NCBI RefSeq assembly: GCF_013620825.1
Contig: NZ_NJIC01000009.1
Coordinates: 743-64,742, forward strand
Direction: 5' to 3'
Length of the DNA: 64,000 bases
Source: Rhodanobacter sp. PCA2
Lineage (GTDB): Bacteria; Pseudomonadota; Gammaproteobacteria; Xanthomonadales; Rhodanobacteraceae
Shown: piece by piece, positions 30,099-40,264 of the stretch
How the letters are laid out: every line of letters starts with the position of its first letter
Position numbering within the stretch: position 1 is the stretch's first letter
The notes under the pieces: generated by a model
The model's database searches: none
Seen by the model: only the letters and a program-made list of their open reading frames with translations
What the model was told of the DNA's origin: nothing
Made by a program: the position numbers and the translations under genes

Positions 30099-30149
30099 GT
30101 CGCGCCCGCCGTCCCGACCTTGTCCGCATCGCCTGACGGGAGTGTCCGC

Positions 30150-30242
30150 ATGCATTTCGCCTACGCCATCGCCGCGGTGATCGCGGTGCTGCTGATCGCC
30201 TACCTGTGCGTGGCCCTGCTCAAGCCGGAGTGGTTCGAATGA
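30150..30242 (+). CDS. kdpF: KdpF, small subunit of the K+-transporting ATPase
   Basis: This 30-aa single-helix peptide ([20 protein letters not shown] then [10 protein letters not shown]) has the KdpF length and the C-terminal xLLKPEWF pattern. KdpF stabilises the KdpABC complex in the inner membrane. A GGGAG motif lies eight bases upstream. Its stop overlaps the kdpA ATG (ATGA), which supports the assignment. Such a short gene is easily missed. Confidence 0.88.
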   Translation: MHFAYAIAAVIAVLLIAYLCVALLKPEWFE

Positions 30243-32059
30243 CCGCCAACGACTTCATCCAGATCGGCGTGTTCCTGGCCGTGCTGTTGCTGCTGCTCAA
30301 GCCGATGGGCAGCTACATGAGCCTGGTGTTCGCCGAAACACCGAACCGCGTGACGCGCCTCGGCGGCGGCATCGAGCGCCTCTTGTACCGCCTCGGCGGA
30401 GTCCGCAGCGACGAGGACATGGGCTGGAAGCGCTATGCGCTGGCCATGCTGCTGTTCAATCTGTTCGGCCTGCTGCTGGTGTACCTGCTGCAGCGCGTGC
30501 AGCAGTGGCTGCCGCTGAACCCGCAGCACTTCGGCAACGTGTCGCCGGACTCGGCGATGAACACCGCGATCAGCTTCGCCACCAACACCAACTGGCAGGG
30601 CTACAGCGGCGAAACCACGATGAGCTACCTGACCCAGATGCTGGGGCTGGCGGTGCAGAACTTCCTCTCCGCGGCGACCGGCATCGCGGTGCTGGTGGCG
30701 GTGGTGCGCGGCTTCGTGCGGCGCGGCGCGGGCGCGCTCGGCAATTTCTGGGTCGACCTGACCCGTGCCACGCTCTACGTGCTGCTGCCGATCTCGCTGG
30801 TGATCGCGTTGCTGCTGGTTTCGCAGGGCGTGGTGCAGAACTTCAAGCCCTACGTCGACGTGCCGGTGGTGCAGACCACCACCTACGCCAACCCGGTGAC
30901 CGATGCGGCCGGCAATCCCGTCAAGGATGCTTCCGGCAATCCCGAGACCAGGCCGGCGCAGCTCACCACGCAGACCCTGCCGATGGGGCCGGCGGCCTCG
31001 CAGGTGGCGATCAAGATGCTCGGCACCAACGGCGGCGGTTTCTTCAACGCGAACTCGGCGCATCCCTACGAGAACCCGACGCCGTTTTCCAACTTCATCG
31101 AGATGCTGGCGATCTTCCTGATTCCCGGCGGCCTGTGCGTGATGTTCGGCCAGATGGTCGGCGACCGCCGCCAGGGCTGGGCGATCCTCGCCACGATGCT
31201 GGTGATCTTCGTCCCGCTGACGGTGGGGTTGGTCGCCGCCGAGCAGGCCGGCAACCCGGCGCTGCACAGCCTGGTGGCGCAGCAGGCGGTGGACCAGCAT
31301 GCCTCCGCGTTGCAGGCCGGCGGCAACATGGAAGGCAAGGAAACGCGCTTCGGCGTCGCCGCCAGCGGCCTGTTCGCCGCGATCACCACGGCCGCCTCCT
31401 GCGGCGCGGTGAACGCGATGCACGATTCGCTGACGCCGCTGGGCGGCCTGATCCCGATGTGGCTGATGCAGCTGGGCGAGGTGATCTTCGGCGGCGTCGG
31501 TTCGGGCCTGTACGGCATGCTGGCCTTCGCCGTGGTGGCGGTGTTCATCGCCGGCCTGATGGTGGGCCGCACGCCGGAATACCTCGGCAAGAAGATCGAG
31601 GCCTTCGAGATGAAGATGGCCAGCCTCGCGGTGCTGCTGCCCTGCGCGCTGGTGGTGATCTGCACGGCGATCGCGGTGCTGCTGCCGGCGGGCGTGGCGG
31701 GCATCGCCAACCCCGGCGCACACGGCTTCAGCGAGATCCTCTACGCGGTCAGCTCGGCCTCGAACAACAACGGCAGCGCGTTCGGCGGCCTCTCCGCGAA
31801 CACGCCGTTCTGGAACGTGCTGCTGGGCGTGTGCATGTTCCTCGCGCGCTTCCCGCTGGCGATCGCGATGCTGGCGATGGCCGGCGCGCTGGCGGCCAAG
31901 CGGCACGTGCCGGAATCCGCCGGCACGCTGCCCACGCACACGCCGCTGTTCGTCGCGCTGCTGGCCTGCGTGGTGATCGTGGTCGGCGCGCTGACCTTTC
32001 TTCCGGCGCTGGCGCTTGGCCCGATCGCCGAATACCTGATGTCCGCAACGGGGCACTGA
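30239..32059 (+). CDS. kdpA: KdpA, potassium channel-like subunit
   Basis: This 606-aa inner-membrane subunit binds and conducts K+ in the high-affinity Kdp pump. It has about ten hydrophobic helices. Selectivity-loop-like segments include [49 protein letters not shown] and [14 protein letters not shown], the four repeated P-loop regions of the family. A periplasmic loop near residues 205-245 is Thr/Pro/Asn-rich and longer than in E. coli KdpA (557 aa). It is followed three bases later by kdpB. Confidence 0.97.
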   Translation: MTANDFIQIGVFLAVLLLLLKPMGSYMSLVFAETPNRVTRLGGGIERLLYRLGGVRSDEDMGWKRYALAMLLFNLFGLLLVYLLQRVQQWLPLNPQHFGNVSPDSAMNTAISFATNTNWQGYSGETTMSYLTQMLGLAVQNFLSAATGIAVLVAVVRGFVRRGAGALGNFWVDLTRATLYVLLPISLVIALLLVSQGVVQNFKPYVDVPVVQTTTYANPVTDAAGNPVKDASGNPETRPAQLTTQTLPMGPAASQVAIKMLGTNGGGFFNANSAHPYENPTPFSNFIEMLAIFLIPGGLCVMFGQMVGDRRQGWAILATMLVIFVPLTVGLVAAEQAGNPALHSLVAQQAVDQHASALQAGGNMEGKETRFGVAASGLFAAITTAASCGAVNAMHDSLTPLGGLIPMWLMQLGEVIFGGVGSGLYGMLAFAVVAVFIAGLMVGRTPEYLGKKIEAFEMKMASLAVLLPCALVVICTAIAVLLPAGVAGIANPGAHGFSEILYAVSSASNNNGSAFGGLSANTPFWNVLLGVCMFLARFPLAIAMLAMAGALAAKRHVPESAGTLPTHTPLFVALLACVVIVVGALTFLPALALGPIAEYLMSATGH

Positions 32060-32062
32060 ACC

Positions 32063-34135
32063 ATGACTTCGACGACTCATGCAGTTCGCAGTTTCGACCG
32101 CGAACTGGTCCTCAACGCCGTCGCGGACTCGTTCCGCAAATTGTCGCCGCGGCTGCAGTTCAGGAACCCGGTGATGTTCGTGGTGTTCGTGTGCAGCGTG
32201 CTGACCACGCTGCTGTGGGTGCAGGCGCTGGCCGGGCACGGCGAGGCGCCCACCGGCTTCATCTTCTGGGTCGCCGCGTGGCTGTGGTTCACCCTGCTGT
32301 TCGCGAACTTCGCCGAGGCGCTGGCGGAAGGGCGCGGCAAGGCGCAGGCCGCCGCGCTGCGCGGTTCGCGCAAGGACGTGATCGCGAAGAAGCTGGCCGG
32401 CCCCGCGCGCGATGCGGCGATCACCTTCGTGCCGTCCAGCGAGCTGCGCAACGGGCACCACGTGCTGGTGGAGGCGGGCGAGCAGGTTCCCGGCGACGGC
32501 GAGGTGGTGGTCGGCGCGGCCAGCGTGGACGAGAGCGCGATCACCGGCGAATCCGCGCCGGTGATCCGCGAATCCGGCGGCGACCGCAGCGCGGTCACCG
32601 GCGGCACCCGCGTGCTGTCGGACTGGCTGGTGGTGCGCATCACCAGCAATCCGGGCGAGAGCTTCCTGGACCGCATGATCGCGATGGTGGAAGGCGCCGC
32701 GCGTCGCAAGACGCCGAACGAGATCGCGCTGACCATCCTGCTGGCGAAGTTCACCCTGATCTTCCTGCTCGCCTGCGCCACCCTGCTGCCGTATTCGATC
32801 TACAGCGTGCAGGCCGCGGGCGCCGGCCACCCGATCACGCTGACCGTGCTGGTGGCCCTGCTGGTCTGCCTGATCCCCACCACCATCGGCGCGCTGCTGT
32901 CGGCCATCGGCATCGCCGGCATGGACCGGATGATCCGCGCCAACGTGATCGCCACTTCCGGCCGCGCGGTGGAGGCGGCGGGCGACGTCGACGTGCTGCT
33001 GCTCGACAAGACCGGCACGATCACGCTCGGCAACCGCCAGGCGGTGGCCTTCCATTCGGCGCCGTGCGTGGAGGAAAAGGCGCTCGCCGATGCCGCCCAG
33101 CTCGCCTCGCTGGCCGACGAAACGCCCGAGGGCCGCAGCGTGGTGGTGCTGGCCAAGGAGCGCTTCGGCCTGCGCGAGCGCCAGCTGGCGGAGGGACATG
33201 CGGCGTTCGTGCCGTTCACCGCGCAGACCCGCATGAGCGGTGTGGACGTGGACGGCCGCTCGATCCGCAAGGGCGCGCTCGACGCGGTGGAGAAGCACCT
33301 GGCATCGATCGGCGGCCAGCTGCCGCCGCGCGTGAAGCAGATGGCCGAGGAGGTCGCGCGCCGCGGCGCCACGCCGCTGATCGTGGCCGAAGGTTTCGCC
33401 GCGCTGGGCGTGATCGAGCTGAAGGACATCGTCAAGGGCGGCATCAAGGAGCGTTTCGCCGAGATGCGCCGGATGGGCATCAAGACCATCATGATCACCG
33501 GCGACAATCCGCTCACGGCCGCGGCCATCGCCGCCGAGGCCGGCGTCGACGACTTCCTCGCCGAGGCCACGCCCGAAGCCAAGCTCAAGCTGATCCGCAG
33601 CATCCAGGCCGAGAACCGCCTGGTGGCGATGTGCGGCGACGGCACCAACGACGCGCCGGCGCTGGCGCAGGCCGACGTGGCGGTGGCGATGAACACCGGC
33701 ACCCAGGCGGCCAAGGAAGCCGGCAACATGGTCGACCTGGATTCCAATCCGACCAAGCTGATCGAGGTGGTGGAGATCGGCAAGCAGATGCTGATCACGC
33801 GCGGTTCGCTGACCACCTTCTCGATCGCCAACGACATCGCCAAGTACTTCGCGATCATCCCGGCCGCGTTCGCCACCACCTATCCCGCGCTGAACGCGCT
33901 CAACGTGATGCAGCTGGCCACGCCGCAGAGCGCGATCCTGTCGGCGGTGATCTTCAACGCGCTGATCATCGTCTTCCTGATTCCGCTGGCGCTGAAAGGC
34001 GTGAAGTACCGCGCGCTGGGCGCCGGCGCGCTGCTGCGGCGCAACCTGCTGGTGTACGGCCTCGGCGGCATCGTCGTGCCGTTCGTCGGCATCAAGCTCA
34101 TCGACATGCTGCTGGTCCTGTGCGGACTGGCCTGA
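32063..34135 (+). CDS. kdpB: KdpB, P-type ATPase catalytic subunit
   Basis: This 690-aa P-type ATPase energises K+ uptake. The phosphorylated Asp315 is in [13 protein letters not shown]. The actuator motif TGES is in [10 protein letters not shown], the hinge in [14 protein letters not shown], and [17 protein letters not shown] closes the P domain. Membrane helices cluster at about 35-85, 220-280 and 580-685. All key residues are present. A porin-like gene follows instead of kdpC. Confidence 0.98.
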   Translation: MTSTTHAVRSFDRELVLNAVADSFRKLSPRLQFRNPVMFVVFVCSVLTTLLWVQALAGHGEAPTGFIFWVAAWLWFTLLFANFAEALAEGRGKAQAAALRGSRKDVIAKKLAGPARDAAITFVPSSELRNGHHVLVEAGEQVPGDGEVVVGAASVDESAITGESAPVIRESGGDRSAVTGGTRVLSDWLVVRITSNPGESFLDRMIAMVEGAARRKTPNEIALTILLAKFTLIFLLACATLLPYSIYSVQAAGAGHPITLTVLVALLVCLIPTTIGALLSAIGIAGMDRMIRANVIATSGRAVEAAGDVDVLLLDKTGTITLGNRQAVAFHSAPCVEEKALADAAQLASLADETPEGRSVVVLAKERFGLRERQLAEGHAAFVPFTAQTRMSGVDVDGRSIRKGALDAVEKHLASIGGQLPPRVKQMAEEVARRGATPLIVAEGFAALGVIELKDIVKGGIKERFAEMRRMGIKTIMITGDNPLTAAAIAAEAGVDDFLAEATPEAKLKLIRSIQAENRLVAMCGDGTNDAPALAQADVAVAMNTGTQAAKEAGNMVDLDSNPTKLIEVVEIGKQMLITRGSLTTFSIANDIAKYFAIIPAAFATTYPALNALNVMQLATPQSAILSAVIFNALIIVFLIPLALKGVKYRALGAGALLRRNLLVYGLGGIVVPFVGIKLIDMLLVLCGLA

Positions 34136-34155
34136 GCGGGGTTTCCAACGTGCGG

Positions 34156-34344
34156 ATGCTCAAGCCCTCGCTTTCGCTACCCGACGACGCGCATCCGGAC
34201 ACGGAACTGCGCGTGTCGACCGACGACACCGGATGCGACGTGGCGATCGCGATGCCGCCGGCGCGTGCTGGCATGCCCCGTGCAACGCCGGAAGAGCCAA
34301 CGGGCGCCGAAGCCTGTGTTCTCGGCGGTTACGCGGGCATCTGA
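34156..34344 (+). other. Uncertain 62-codon open frame between kdpB and the porin gene
   Basis: The 235-base gap between kdpB and the porin gene contains an ATG-initiated frame (34156-34344) with no recognisable domain, an acidic start and no strong ribosome-binding site. It may be noncoding leader for the porin gene. I see no terminator hairpin with a T run here, so transcription probably continues from kdpB. Confidence 0.3.
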
Positions 34345-34370
34345 CCACCACGAACTCACCAGAGGGCACC

Positions 34371-35195
34371 ATGCTCAACCTACGAATGCACCATTTCGTT
34401 GCAACGCTGGGGCTGGTCGCGATATTCGGTGCGACGCCGGCACGCGCAGACGACGCACCGGCCACCACGGTCACCGGCAACCTGGAACTCACCTCCGACT
34501 ACGTGTTCCGCGGGCTCACCCAGAGCTGGGGCAAACCCGCGGTGCAGGGCGGCGTGGACCTCGCCACCGCCAGCGGCTTTGCCGTCGGCACCTGGATGTC
34601 CAGCATCAGCGACCGCAGCTTTCCGGGCGGTTCGGTGGAGTGGGATGTCTACGCCAGCTACGGAAAGCAGATCAACGACGACTGGTCGTGGCGTGCGGGC
34701 CTCTACGGCTATATCTATCCCGGCGCCAATCTCGACCATGCCGGCCTGCCGTCGCGCTCGCTCAACACCGGCGAGGCGAACGTGGCGCTGAGCTGGAAGC
34801 TGTGGACGCTGAAATACAACTACGCGCTCACCGATTACTTCGGGGCGGATCGCGAGCAGGGCTACCAGGGCAACTCAAAGGGCACCAGCTACCTGATGCT
34901 GGAAGGCGCGTGGCCGCTGGATCCGCAGTGGAGCCTCACCCTGCACCTGGGCTACACGCACTACAGCACCCGATTGACCGTGCCGAACGCCGATGGCGCG
35001 CGCAATCCCGACTACGCCGATATCGGCGTGGGCGCCAAGTACACGATCAATCCGCACTGGACCGTGCTGGGCGTCGTCACCCGCGCCACCAACGGCCGTT
35101 TCTACCGCCACACCGCCAGCTTCCAGAACGCCGCCGACACGCTGGACGTGGGCGGCACGCGCGGCTTCGTGATGTTGCAAGGGAGTTTCCAGTGA
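34371..35195 (+). CDS. TorF-family putative porin inside the kdp operon
   Basis: This 274-aa outer-membrane protein has a signal peptide ([20 protein letters not shown], cleavage after ARA near residue 26) and then the family opening [31 protein letters not shown]. Alternating aromatic beta strands run to a C-terminal Phe-Gln (LQGSFQ). TorF (conserved hypothetical 2001) proteins are about this length. AGAGGG precedes the ATG. Its stop overlaps the kdpC ATG (TGATG), so it is firmly inside the operon. A role as outer-membrane path for K+ is inferred from position only. Confidence 0.88.
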   Translation: MLNLRMHHFVATLGLVAIFGATPARADDAPATTVTGNLELTSDYVFRGLTQSWGKPAVQGGVDLATASGFAVGTWMSSISDRSFPGGSVEWDVYASYGKQINDDWSWRAGLYGYIYPGANLDHAGLPSRSLNTGEANVALSWKLWTLKYNYALTDYFGADREQGYQGNSKGTSYLMLEGAWPLDPQWSLTLHLGYTHYSTRLTVPNADGARNPDYADIGVGAKYTINPHWTVLGVVTRATNGRFYRHTASFQNAADTLDVGGTRGFVMLQGSFQ

Positions 35196-35779
35196 TGCGC
35201 ACGTTCGCACTTGTCCGTCCTGCACTGAGCCTGTTGATCCTGCTGACCGTGGTGACCGGGGTGGCCTATCCGCTCGCGGTCACCGGGCTGGCCCAGGCCC
35301 TGTTCCCCCGCCAGGCGAACGGCAGTCTGGTGGAGCGTGCCGGCAAGCCGGTCGGTTCCAGCCTGATCGGGCAGGACTTCAGCGACGCGAAATACTTCTG
35401 GGCGCGACCCTCGGCTACCGCGCCGATGCCCGACAACGGAACCGCCTCCGGCGGTTCCAACCTTGGTCCTTCCAATCCCGCGCTGACGGATGCGGCGCGA
35501 CAGCGCATCGCCGCCTTGCACGCCGCCGATCCGGGCAACACGCAGCCGGTGCCGGTGGATCTGGTCAGCGCTTCCGGCAGCGGGCTCGATCCGGAAATTT
35601 CGCCCGCCGCGGCGGACTACCAGCTCGATCGCGTGGCGCGCAGCCGCGGGCTGTCGCCGCAGCGCGTGCGCGAACTGATCGCGGCGAACACCACGGGCCG
35701 CCAGTTCGGCCTGCTGGGCGAGCCCAGGGTCAACGTGCTGCTGCTGAACCTGGCGCTGGACCGGATAGTCGCGCATTGA
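35195..35779 (+). CDS. kdpC: KdpC, K+-transporting ATPase subunit C
   Basis: This 194-aa subunit has one N-terminal membrane helix ([26 protein letters not shown]) and a periplasmic domain with [41 protein letters not shown] and [12 protein letters not shown], all standard KdpC blocks. It links KdpA and KdpB and raises K+ affinity. It is coupled to the upstream porin gene by a one-base TGATG overlap. kdpD follows after 87 bases. Confidence 0.97.
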   Translation: MRTFALVRPALSLLILLTVVTGVAYPLAVTGLAQALFPRQANGSLVERAGKPVGSSLIGQDFSDAKYFWARPSATAPMPDNGTASGGSNLGPSNPALTDAARQRIAALHAADPGNTQPVPVDLVSASGSGLDPEISPAAADYQLDRVARSRGLSPQRVRELIAANTTGRQFGLLGEPRVNVLLLNLALDRIVAH

Positions 35780-35866
35780 ACCGGTTGCGCGCCCTCGTGC
35801 GACGCGTTCCCCCGGCCAGGCGAAACGGCGATGATGCGCCCATGAAAACCCCGGCCACTCCCTGAC

Positions 35867-38527
35867 ATGGATTCCCGTCAGGCCCGCGCGAACGCCTTGC
35901 TGGAGACGGCCACGGACGAGCGCCGCCTGAAGGTCTTCCTCGGCGCCGCGCCGGGCGTGGGCAAGACCTGCGCCATGCTCTCCGCCGCCCGCGAACTGCG
36001 TCGGCAGGGCGTCGATGTGGTGGTAGGCCTGGTGGAAACCCACGGCCGCGCGGAAACCGAGGCTCTGCTGGAAGGCCTGGAACTGCTGCCGCGGCGGCGG
36101 GTGAACCTGCACGGTCGTGAGTTCGGGGAGTTCGATCTCGACGCCGCGCTGGCGCGCAAGCCGGCGGTGCTGCTGGTGGACGAGCTGGCGCACACCAATC
36201 TCCCCGGCGGCCGCCACGAGCGGCGCTGGCAGGATATCGCCGAGCTGCTCGACGCCGGCATCGAGGTCTACACCACGCTCAACGTGCAGCACCTGGAAAG
36301 CCTCAACGACCAGGTGCGCCGCATCACCGGCGTCACCGTGCGCGAACGCGTGCCCGACGCCTTCCTCGACCGCGCGCGCGACATCGTGCTGGTGGACCTG
36401 CCGCCGCGCGAGCTGATCCAGCGGCTGCGGCAGGGCAAGGTCTACGTGCCGGAAACCGCGGCGGCGGCGCTGGATGCGTTCTTCTCGCCCACCAACCTCG
36501 CCGCGTTGCGCGAGCTGTCGGTGGACACCGTGGCCGCCCACGTGGAGAGCGACCTGCGCGGCAGCATGCTGGCGCGCGGCGTGGCGATGCCGGTGCGCCG
36601 CCGCGTGCTCGCGGCGATCGACGGCCACGCGCAGAGCGAATACCTGGTGCGCGTGGCGCGGCGCATCGCCGAACGCCGAGGCGTGCCCTGGAGCGTGGCC
36701 TTCGTGGACACCGGCGCGGGCATGGACGACGCGCGACGCGAACGGGTGGACGCCGCGATGCGGCTGGCGCGGCGCCTCGGCGGCGACGCGGTGATGCTGC
36801 GCGGCCACGCCGTGGCCGACGAGTTGCTGGCGTACACCGAGCGCGAAGGGGCCGGGCAGATCATCCTCGGCCGCACCCGCGAGCGCCTGTTCGCCCGCAT
36901 GGTGGGTCGTTCGCTCACCCAGCAGCTGCTGCGCCGCGGCGCGCACCTGGAACTCACCATCGTCGCCACGCCGGCCGAGCGCGCAGCCTCGCGCCGGCGC
37001 CTGCGGCTGAGGCCGCCGGGCGGCTTCGGGCGGCGCGGCGAATACATCTATGCCAGCCTGGCCACACTGGTCGCGCTGGCGCTCGCCTTCGTCGGGCAGC
37101 GCTACCTGTCGGTGGCCAGTCTCTCGCTGATCTTCCTCACCGCCGTGCTGGTGGTGGCGGTGCGCACGCGGATGGCGGTGGCCGTCTATACGGCCATACT
37201 CAGTTTCGTCGCCTACAACTTCTTCTTCGCGCCGCCGGTGTACTCGCTGGAAATCTCCAGCCCCGACGACGTGCTGGCCGTCTGCCTGTTCCTGCTTGCC
37301 GCCCTGGTGTGCAGCCGGCTCGCCACGCGGCTGGCGCAGCAGGTGGAGTCGTTGCGCGCCACGCACGTGCAGGCGCGCGCGCTGCTGCTGCTGGGCCAGC
37401 GCCTGGCCGCGAGCACCGATGCCGCCGGCATCCGCACGGTGGGCGCCGCGGCGCTCGCTCAGGCGTTGCCGTGCGAGGCGGCGCTGCTGGCGCGCGATGC
37501 GGCTGGCGTCCTGCAGCCGATGGCGTCGTCGCCGCACGACCTGCATCTTCAGCCGCAGGACCTGGCCGCCGCCGACTGGTGCGAACGCCATGCCACGCCG
37601 GCGGGCCGCTACACCGACACCTTGAACGCCGCGCCCTGCTGGCTGCTGCCGCTGGGCGGCGAGGAGCAGCGGCTCGGCGTGGCCGCACTGCGCTTTCCGG
37701 GCGAGGCGGGCGAGCCCGATCCGGATCGCCGCAGCCTCGCGCTCGCGATGGTGCAGGACATCGGCCAGGCGCTGGCCCGCGCCCGCCTCGCCGAGGAACT
37801 GGAAGGTGCGCGCGTGCAGGGCGAAACCGAACGCCTGCGCAGCGCCTTGCTTTCCTCGGTATCGCACGACCTGCGCTCGCCGCTGTCCTCGATGATCGGC
37901 GCCGCCGGCACCCTGATCGACTACGAGGACAAGCTGCCGCCGGCCGAGCGCCGCGAACTGCTGGAGGCGATCCTCGGCGAAGGCCAGCGGCTGGACCGCT
38001 ACATCCAGAACCTGCTGGACATGACGCGGCTCGGCCACGGCACGCTCAAGCTCAACCGCGACTGGGTGGACGTGGCCGAGATCGTGGCCGCCGCGGTCAC
38101 GCGCCTGCGCAAGCTGTTTCCCGCCATGCGCGTGGACACCGACCTGCCGCGCGACACCGTGCTGCTCTATGTGCATCCCGCGCTGATCGAGCAGGCGCTG
38201 TTCAACATCCTGGAGAACGCCGCGCGCTTCTCGCCGCCGGAACAGCCGGTGACGGTCGCCGCCCGCGTCGAGGGCGAACGCCTGCTGCTGGAAGTGGGCG
38301 ACCGCGGCCCCGGCATACCCGAGGAGGAGCGTGCGCGCATCTTCGACATGTTCTATTCGGTGTCGCGCGGCGATCGCGCTGCGCAGGGCACGGGGCTGGG
38401 GCTGGCGATCTGCCGCGGCATGATCGGCGCGCACGGCGGCAGCGTGGAGGCCTTGCCGCGCGAAGGCGGCGGCACCACCATCCGCATCACCCTGTCCCTG
38501 CCCGAAGCGCCCGCCAGCCCCGCATGA
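35867..38527 (+). CDS. kdpD: KdpD, potassium/osmotic sensor histidine kinase
   Basis: This 886-aa membrane sensor has an N-terminal KdpD domain with Walker [10 protein letters not shown] (residues about 26-34) and [10 protein letters not shown], a USP domain (about 245-365), four clustered transmembrane helices (about 395-485), a GAF-like region, the phosphoacceptor [16 protein letters not shown] (His at about 667) and an ATPase domain ending with [18 protein letters not shown]. It controls KdpE by K+ and ionic strength. The stop overlaps kdpE (ATGA). Confidence 0.97.
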   Translation: MDSRQARANALLETATDERRLKVFLGAAPGVGKTCAMLSAARELRRQGVDVVVGLVETHGRAETEALLEGLELLPRRRVNLHGREFGEFDLDAALARKPAVLLVDELAHTNLPGGRHERRWQDIAELLDAGIEVYTTLNVQHLESLNDQVRRITGVTVRERVPDAFLDRARDIVLVDLPPRELIQRLRQGKVYVPETAAAALDAFFSPTNLAALRELSVDTVAAHVESDLRGSMLARGVAMPVRRRVLAAIDGHAQSEYLVRVARRIAERRGVPWSVAFVDTGAGMDDARRERVDAAMRLARRLGGDAVMLRGHAVADELLAYTEREGAGQIILGRTRERLFARMVGRSLTQQLLRRGAHLELTIVATPAERAASRRRLRLRPPGGFGRRGEYIYASLATLVALALAFVGQRYLSVASLSLIFLTAVLVVAVRTRMAVAVYTAILSFVAYNFFFAPPVYSLEISSPDDVLAVCLFLLAALVCSRLATRLAQQVESLRATHVQARALLLLGQRLAASTDAAGIRTVGAAALAQALPCEAALLARDAAGVLQPMASSPHDLHLQPQDLAAADWCERHATPAGRYTDTLNAAPCWLLPLGGEEQRLGVAALRFPGEAGEPDPDRRSLALAMVQDIGQALARARLAEELEGARVQGETERLRSALLSSVSHDLRSPLSSMIGAAGTLIDYEDKLPPAERRELLEAILGEGQRLDRYIQNLLDMTRLGHGTLKLNRDWVDVAEIVAAAVTRLRKLFPAMRVDTDLPRDTVLLYVHPALIEQALFNILENAARFSPPEQPVTVAARVEGERLLLEVGDRGPGIPEEERARIFDMFYSVSRGDRAAQGTGLGLAICRGMIGAHGGSVEALPREGGGTTIRITLSLPEAPASPA

Positions 38528-39216
38528 ACACTTCTCCCCGCGTGCTGGTGATCGACGACGAGGCGCAGATCCGCCGCTTCCTCGACATCGGCCTGCGCGC
38601 CGAGGGCTACCGGGTGCTGCTCGCGGCCACCGCCGCCGAAGGCCTCGCGCAGGCCGCCACCGGCAACCCGGACCTGGTGATCCTCGACCTCGGCCTGCCC
38701 GACCGCGACGGCCACGAGGTGCTGGCCGAACTCCGCCAGTGGAGTCGCGTGCCGGTGCTGATGCTGTCGGTGCGCGACGCCGAGACCGAGAAGGTGCGCG
38801 CGCTGGACGCCGGCGCCAACGACTACGTGACCAAGCCCTTCGGCATCCAGGAACTGATGGCGCGCCTGCGCGCGCTGCTGCGCCAGCGCCCGGCCGGCGA
38901 ACCCGCGGCGCCGCCGCGCTGGGACGATGGCCGGCTCAGCGTGGATCTCGGCCGCCGCGAAGTGCGGCTGGACGGTGCCGAACTCGCGCTGACCCGCAAG
39001 GAATACGCCGTGCTCGCGATGCTGCTGCGCCACGCCGGCCGCGTGGTCACCCAGCCGCAACTGTTGCGCGAGATCTGGGGCCCGAGCCACGTGGCCGACA
39101 GCCAGTACCTGCGCATCGTGGTCGGCAAGCTGCGCCAGAAGCTGGGCGACGACCCGGCCCAGCCGCGCTGGCTGAAGACCGAGCCGGGCGTGGGCTACCG
39201 CTTTCTCGTGGAATGA
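38524..39216 (+). CDS. kdpE: KdpE, response regulator
   Basis: This 230-aa OmpR-type regulator has a receiver domain with DDE at 11-13, phosphoacceptor Asp55 in [13 protein letters not shown] and the Lys of TKPF. The winged-helix DNA-binding domain includes [26 protein letters not shown] and ends with [12 protein letters not shown]. Once phosphorylated by KdpD it activates kdpFABC. It is the last gene of the locus. The kdp promoter region upstream of 30006 has no obvious direct repeat that I can name as its site. Confidence 0.96.
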   Translation: MNTSPRVLVIDDEAQIRRFLDIGLRAEGYRVLLAATAAEGLAQAATGNPDLVILDLGLPDRDGHEVLAELRQWSRVPVLMLSVRDAETEKVRALDAGANDYVTKPFGIQELMARLRALLRQRPAGEPAAPPRWDDGRLSVDLGRREVRLDGAELALTRKEYAVLAMLLRHAGRVVTQPQLLREIWGPSHVADSQYLRIVVGKLRQKLGDDPAQPRWLKTEPGVGYRFLVE

Positions 39217-39383
39217 ACCCCGCTGTCGCTGAACGCGTACGGCGACCCATGGCCGGGACCCGCGGCCCGCCGGGTTGCCGGTGCCTGTACAGGGACGGGG
39301 GCGCGGGTATGATAACCAGCCCGAAACACCACTCCAGCCGTAACCACTCCCGAACGTACGGCTGGCTCAACGAGGACATTCCC

Positions 39384-39884
39384 ATGGCACGTGGCGTCAA
39401 CAAGGTCATCCTGGTCGGCAACCTGGGCAACGATCCGGAGGTGCGCTACACCACCAGCGGTTCCGCGATCGCGACGCTGAGCGTGGCCACGTCGGAGAGC
39501 TGGACCGACAAGCAGAGCGGCGAGCGCCAGGAACGCACCGAGTGGCACCGCGTGAAGATGTTCGGCAAGCTGGCGGAGATCGCCGGCGAATACCTGAAGA
39601 AGGGCCGGCAGGTCTACATCGAAGGTTCGCTGCGCACCGACAAGTACACCGACAAGAACGGCGTGGAGAAGTACTCCACCGACATCGTCGCCAGCGACAT
39701 GCAGATGCTGGGCGGCCCCGGCGGCGAGGGCGGCGGTTCGGGCGGCGGCTTCCAGCGCGAGCGCCCGCAGGGCGGCCAGCGCTCCCAGGGCGGCGGCTAC
39801 GGCAACCAGTCCCGCGGCGGCGCGCCTGCGCCGGCTGCACCCGCCAGCAGCGGCGGTTTCGAGGACGACGACATCCCGTTCTAG
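39384..39884 (+). CDS. ssb: Single-stranded DNA-binding protein
   Basis: This 166-aa tetrameric SSB protects single-stranded DNA in replication and repair. The OB fold spans residues 1-110 ([22 protein letters not shown] at the start, [21 protein letters not shown] in the middle). A Gly/Gln/Ala-rich linker follows, with the acidic tip DDDIPF that recruits partner proteins. A TATGAT -10-like box lies at 39308-39313. A strong terminator follows. Confidence 0.97.
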   Translation: MARGVNKVILVGNLGNDPEVRYTTSGSAIATLSVATSESWTDKQSGERQERTEWHRVKMFGKLAEIAGEYLKKGRQVYIEGSLRTDKYTDKNGVEKYSTDIVASDMQMLGGPGGEGGGSGGGFQRERPQGGQRSQGGGYGNQSRGGAPAPAAPASSGGFEDDDIPF

Positions 39885-39920
39885 GACATGCCTTGGAGCG
39901 CTGTTGTACGGTTTTGATCC

Positions 39921-39955
39921 AAAACCCCCGAGGTGTCGGGGGTTTTGGTTTTTGG
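39921..39955 (+). terminator. Intrinsic terminator of ssb
   Basis: A 10-bp stem AAAACCCCCG (39921-39930) / CGGGGGTTTT (39937-39946) with a six-base loop is followed by GGTTTTT. The A and T tracts on both sides suggest possible bidirectional function. Confidence 0.9.
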
Positions 39956-40264
39956 GTCAGGCATTTCCGGGGCCGTCCCGTTGCCATCTGAACATGGTTG
40001 TCGCCGCACGGGTGCGGAATCGATGGCTGTCGGCAGCTAGCACGGATGCCGCCTCTGGACAGTGCCGTGCTGCAGCATTTATAACTCCCGCAAGAAGTTT
40101 CGAGTGAAGAGCTCCAGGGGCGGCGTCCGCAAGGGCGCCGGAAGCCATTCAGGTGGTGACTCAGGGTTGCGTGCGCCACGGGCCGGCAAATCGTGCCAGC
40201 CCTGCGCGTCGACCATCGGGTTCCGCCGACAAGGATGGCGTGTGGCTCGACGGGGGTTCCAGCC
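39956..40264. other. Intergenic region before the TonB-receptor operon
   Basis: About 300 bases without a recognisable gene. It should hold the promoter of the following four-gene operon. A short AT-rich patch lies at 40076-40105 (TTTATAACTCCC and AAGAAGTTTCG). I see no riboswitch-like structure or clear operator. Confidence 0.5.

Noticed and set aside
30200-34344. Frames of over 1000 codons overlapping kdpA and kdpB on both strands
   Set aside because: They are out-of-frame or antisense readings of certain Kdp genes, with His/Gln/Arg-rich low-complexity translations and no family similarity.
34156-34344. New small gene between kdpB and the porin gene
   Set aside because: No recognisable domain, signal or strong ribosome-binding site; kept only as an uncertain note.
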